This document shows, piece by piece, positions 60,133 through 64,000 of a DNA stretch of 64,000 nt. This stretch comes from Stramonita haemastoma. Its lineage: Eukaryota > Mollusca > Gastropoda > Neogastropoda > Muricidae. How positions within the stretch are numbered: the stretch's first letter is position 1; each line of letters starts with the position of its first letter. The notes below the pieces were generated by a model that saw only the letters and a list, made by a program, of their open reading frames with translations, was not told the DNA's origin and did no database searches. The DNA lies in contig CM060320.1 of NCBI GenBank assembly GCA_030674155.1, positions 27,265,012 to 27,329,011 on the forward strand, read 5' to 3'. A program made the translations under genes and the position numbers.

Positions 60133-62500
60133 GAAAGCGACGGAGAATTGTTTTGAAAAGGGGAGGTGCGTCACAGGAGGAAGGTGTTAATGTGGTGATG
60201 TTTGTTTGGTAGTTTTTTTTTTTAGGGGGGTATTGTTTTTGATGTCGGATTTATTTGTTTATAACCTCTTTTTTTTGTTTTTGCTTTGCTTGCCATTTAT
60301 TTTGTTGTTTGTTTCTTTGTTTTTGTTAGAATTAAAAAAAATAAGAAATCCATGTGGTTTTTCATACCTTTTTTGAAATTGACTATATTCTTTTTTTTGT
60401 ATTGCTGATCGGAACATTCCCGTTGTTGTTCGTTTCAGAAGCTAGATGGAAGCCATGGTGAGAAAAGTGAAATGAAAATAGACGACAACTTAAAAAATAA
60501 AGATGGAATGAATAAATATACCCACCCACACTGACCAGTGCCCTGTGGACACAGGCCCATAGACCCCCCTCACATATCCTGCATTCCTGCCCTACTTTCA
60601 ACACTCTGAGACACCTGACATGGCCCAGCCCTGTAGAGCTACAGGAAAAAAACAAAAAACTGTGGGGACTGGCAGGGTCACTGTGACAGACTGCAGACTT
60701 TGCCATGCAGAGCAGACTAAAAATTGAGCATGGCTGGAGAACGCAGAAGAAGAGGAAAAAGAAGAATAAATATACACAGAATTCATAGCCATCATGTGGC
60801 TATGATTTAGTCAAGTTTTCATGTCAGAAGTTTTGCTTCAGAAAGATTATGATCTCTTGACTGGTGTGATAACATATTCTCTTGTGTTCCCAGCCCTGAT
60901 ATGGCTTTCATGGTCGGAAGGGCTATGAACAATGTTATGTTATGTTGTCTTGCTGTTCCCTACAGGGTACTGAATCTGTTTCAGGATTGTTCAGCATGCA
61001 TCATGCTACATACTTTGTCATACAGCGTTTGAATGTGGAATGGTTTTCTAGTCATGTTGTGAAGTAATTTGATGTGTTTGAGCACACATACGCAATGCGC
61101 GCATGCATGTGTGCAGGCGCGCACACAGACACAGACACACATACACAGAACACACACACACCACGCACGCACGACACACACACACACAAGTTTTAACCAA
61201 AGAAATATGGTATCAAGTTCATCACTTGTTTGATTCATTCCGCTGTGCCAAAGAGTGTCATTCAAAGATTAATAGACATATTACAGGAATGTATTTTTCT
61301 ATGTAAATAATAAGGTATTTTGAGTCCACAATGTCTTTCACTAAACAAACTACTTTAAATTTCAAGATTAATTTTTTGTATGTAGATGATAAATTATGTA
61401 TTTTGAGTCTGTGGTGTCTTTCATTAAGAAAAATCTTTTCCATTTAATAATAATATATATCATGAATTTATATAGCGCTATAATCTGTTTAAAAAAATTT
61501 CAAAGCGCTTGCATCAACCCTCACAACAAACAACCAATGACTAAAAAATATTCTAGCAAATACAAAGCACACACACCGCTGCTGCGCATGCGCACACACA
61601 CACACACACACACCCCCCATTTTCTATTTAAGCTTTTCACCTATAAGATTTGATATCAAAATATAGTAAATGAGTTGAGAAATATGTTTTCAGAATTGAT
61701 ATGTTAACCTTTTTCTGGACTTATCAGATTTTTGAAAAGTCACAAGTCATTTTGCTTGTTCTTTATCATTGGTACTTTTGCATTTATTTACTTTTTTCAT
61801 CCCCCCCCCCCAATTCCTTTTTTCTCTCTTTTCTAGTAATTTGTCAACAAGCTCGTTATCGGAAATTTTATATATTTTTGTTTATCCTAAATAAACTTCT
61901 CAATATTAGTTTGAAGAAGTTACAAAACTGAACAATTACATTTATGGATTGAAAAGACTTGGAAATGAGTAGATTATGTGAAGGCAAGTTAGAACTAACA
62001 TGTAAAAAACTTGCAAGTTATACCATGTCTTTCAATGAGTGTAGATTTTGCTTGTTTATTGACCTTGTTTATTGACCTTGTTAGAATATAGCTACTATAA
62101 AGATGTTGAGGACCAGTTTTGTATGGAATTTTTTGTTATGCAGCACAAATTTTTACATTTTGGTCTGATGATTTTGTTTGTTTGCAAGTTTACTGATGCA
62201 TTTTGAAATTACATGATATGTAATGTTTAGGAGATGCCCAATCTTGCTATATGTATTTATGTTAAGATGATATAATTGTGAAAATGATGTATTGTTAATT
62301 ATGATGATGATAAGGATGTTTATCACCTACAAGTACAGATGCTTAGGGTTTAGAATTTATCAATTCAATTTATTTGTCTGAAAAGATATGATGGAGTCAT
62401 CTATGCAGCTCAGGTATTTTTTACTCAGGTAGAATAACTAAAACCACAATTAATAATTTATAAGTTATTACCCATTGCCTTGCACTATGTAAGCTGTGGC
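60133..62500. other. Downstream of seipin, no gene recognised
   Basis: Two AATAAA-type words lie near 60495-60515. A reverse tail fragment H is at about 60893-60945. CA-rich stretches lie at 61090-61190 and 61565-61615. The 61441-61512 segment (GAATTTATATAGCGCTATAA, CAAAGCGCTTGCATCA) resembles the common LINE-end phrase found in many marine animals. The rest is AT-rich. Confidence 0.4.
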
Positions 62501-62506
62501 AAGTGA

Positions 62507-62512
62507 GTGTGT

Positions 62513-62561
<49 letters not shown>

Positions 62562-62713
62562 GTGTGTTTTGTTTTATTTTATTTATTTATTTCTTTTATA
62601 TCGAGGATAACAGAATAAGCAATCATGTGCTTTTTTTCATCCGGTCCCCGTGTGTATGCAGTTTTGTAAATATTGTCATCTGTTCGTGTGTGTGTGTGTG
62701 TGTGTGTGTGCAT

Positions 62714-62762
<49 letters not shown>
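62507..62762. repeat. (GT)n tracts flanking a SINE tail fragment
   Basis: GT repeats at 62512-62560 and 62683-62760. Between them lies a reverse SINE 3' end (TATATCGAGGATAACAGAAT, TGCAGTTTTGTAAATATTGT). Confidence 0.8.
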
Positions 62763-63149
62763 CTTTGTCATTACTTATCATTGTAGTACTCTAAGTATTT
62801 ATTGCTGTTACTATCAATTGTAACCATTTGTTATCAGAAACAAAGAATTCCCACAACAAAGAAAAGAACAAACAAGATGATGATAAAATTTGGTGAAATC
62901 AAAGTCAATACAAGGACATGTCTCGAGTTTTATCTTTGAGCAGTGTTTGGGGAATAAGAGCATGCTTGTCGTAGGTTTTTCCTGGGTTCATTTCTTACAA
63001 TGTAGATGCTGCTCAATAAAAATTTGTGTTCCCCTTATTTTTTCTCTTTTAAAAAAATATTCAGCTATGGTTGTTTGATGCGATATGATCAGATATTCAT
63101 TTTTGTTTTGTTTGTAGAATGATTCAAGCCTGGATATTGCTGTGAGCAG

Positions 63150-63310
63150 AATTGATTGTTTGTTAGGGCATTGAACTTGCGATCTGAGTCATTGTTTAAG
63201 TCCGCTTCTGCTCCGGAGGATTTTTCTTTGGAATTAACATGGGGTCAGAGTCCATTCCCCTGTAAGTGCTTTGGATGACATCCCTGCATGATATCTAGCG
63301 CATTCGTTAC
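63150..63310 (+). repeat. SINE head/body fragment
   Basis: CATTGAACTTGCGATCTGAG, GGAGGATTTTTCTTTGGAAT and TTAACATGGGGTCAGAGTCC; head A type, 3' truncated. Confidence 0.55.
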
Positions 63311-63513
63311 AAACTTGACCGTCTTTTGTTGAAAGGTAGACCAGCTATGGCTGGTGTTATAAATATAATAGATGAAATGAAAATACTCAGCATGCTGTCT
63401 TGCGTCTGGAGAGGAATGGGCTCAGCCATGTTCAGTTTGCCCAAGAGACACCATCTGAAAGTGTCACTGTGGAACACTGAGCACTTTACAGGGATGGGTT
63501 TTTTTTTTCGTTC

Positions 63514-63890
63514 CTTGCCAAGAGCTCTGAGGTTCAGCAGTGGTGAGATTGAGATTTTTGTGTATAGGACTGTTTTTGCCTAGCATTTTGGTAGCAGCAT
63601 TCTGATGAGATTTTTGTGTAAATGACCGTTTTTGCCTACCTTTAGGTAGCAGCAGTCTGACTTCGAGGATAATTTCTAGTAATAATGACACCATTGTGCA
63701 TATGCATTTAAAAAGAATTTTTTTTTTAACATCCGTTCTTACCGGCATGCACTGGCTTACTCTTTCACAATGTTGAACAGGTTTTAACATGTGTGTGCTA
63801 GATGTTCTGTGTGCAGTTTGCACATGGGAGCTCTGTTTATAGTTCCATCTGAGGGATTTGATACAATTCAAGTCACAACCACTGAGCAGT
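63514..63890 (-). mobile_element. SINE with duplicated tail D, - strand
   Basis: Tail D occurs one and a half times (63514-63600 and 63605-63670), then the body runs to about 63890 with CATCCGTTCTTACCGGCATG and GATGTTCTGTGTGCAGTTTG. The head is degraded. Confidence 0.6.
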
Positions 63891-64000
63891 CAAATGAACT
63901 TGAGACAAAGACTTAAAATACTCTCATGTTGTTAGTCCCAAGTGAGTATATAATTATATAATATGTTTTTGTTATTGTTCTCTAGAAAGCCATGTCATAT

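Overview
The window is animal nuclear DNA, most probably from a mollusc and best fitting a gastropod. That assignment is an inference from several things: spliced metazoan genes with GT-AG introns of 0.5-4.5 kb, very abundant (GT)n/(GA)n microsatellites, many tRNA-headed SINE copies with a shared body, a decayed DIRS-type retrotransposon, and a membrane-type globin X gene. No bacterial operons, CRISPR arrays or rRNA genes were seen. Most long open frames are translated microsatellites or minisatellites and were left out.

Four protein genes can be assembled exon by exon. (1) A DPY30 homologue, + strand, 12240-14645, four coding exons, 95 aa. (2) A trimeric-type purine nucleoside phosphorylase (PNP), - strand, 28158-21896, six coding exons, 291 aa. 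It is complete but has Asp where the purine-specifying Asn of human PNP (N243) is expected. (3) A globin X-like, N-terminally acylated globin, + strand, 38806-43520, three coding exons, about 253 aa, with a one-base frame break in exon 2. (4) A seipin (BSCL2) homologue, + strand, 50706-58613, eight coding exons, about 343 aa, with a one-base phase mismatch at the exon 2/3 junction. The two breaks are each explained by one missing G, which points to assembly error more than gene death. DPY30 and PNP converge on 14.6-21.9 kb. The genes have unrelated cell roles (chromatin methylation, purine salvage, haem/redox at membranes, lipid droplets), so no joint pathway is implied.

Layout. 0.3-0.6 kb: SINE tails. 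0.95-3.34 kb: three-zone minisatellite flanked by splice-like signals on the - strand. 4.4-5.3 kb: unknown sequence with a 209-bp duplication. 5.3-10.2 kb: SINE-rich, with a tentative multi-exon - strand transcript. 11.2-11.5 kb: a full-length SINE. 12.2-14.6 kb: DPY30. 15.0-16.6 kb: nested SINEs. 18.5-19.05 kb: two-type tandem repeat. 21.9-28.2 kb: PNP. 28.6-30.8 kb: DIRS element. 31.7-37.4 kb: microsatellites, a LINE RNase H fragment and SINEs. 38.8-43.5 kb: globin X. 44.4-45.6 kb: SINE cluster. 45.8-48.9 kb: microsatellites. 50.7-58.6 kb: seipin. 58.7-59.8 kb: simple repeats. 59.9-60.1 kb: possible extra seipin tail exon. 60.2-64 kb: mostly AT-rich sequence and SINE pieces.

I found no clear new molecular system. 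The strongest leads are the PNP Asn-to-Asp change, a SINE head that appears to fuse a tRNA A box with 5S rRNA, the mix-and-match construction of the SINEs, and the minisatellite that may sit inside an exon.
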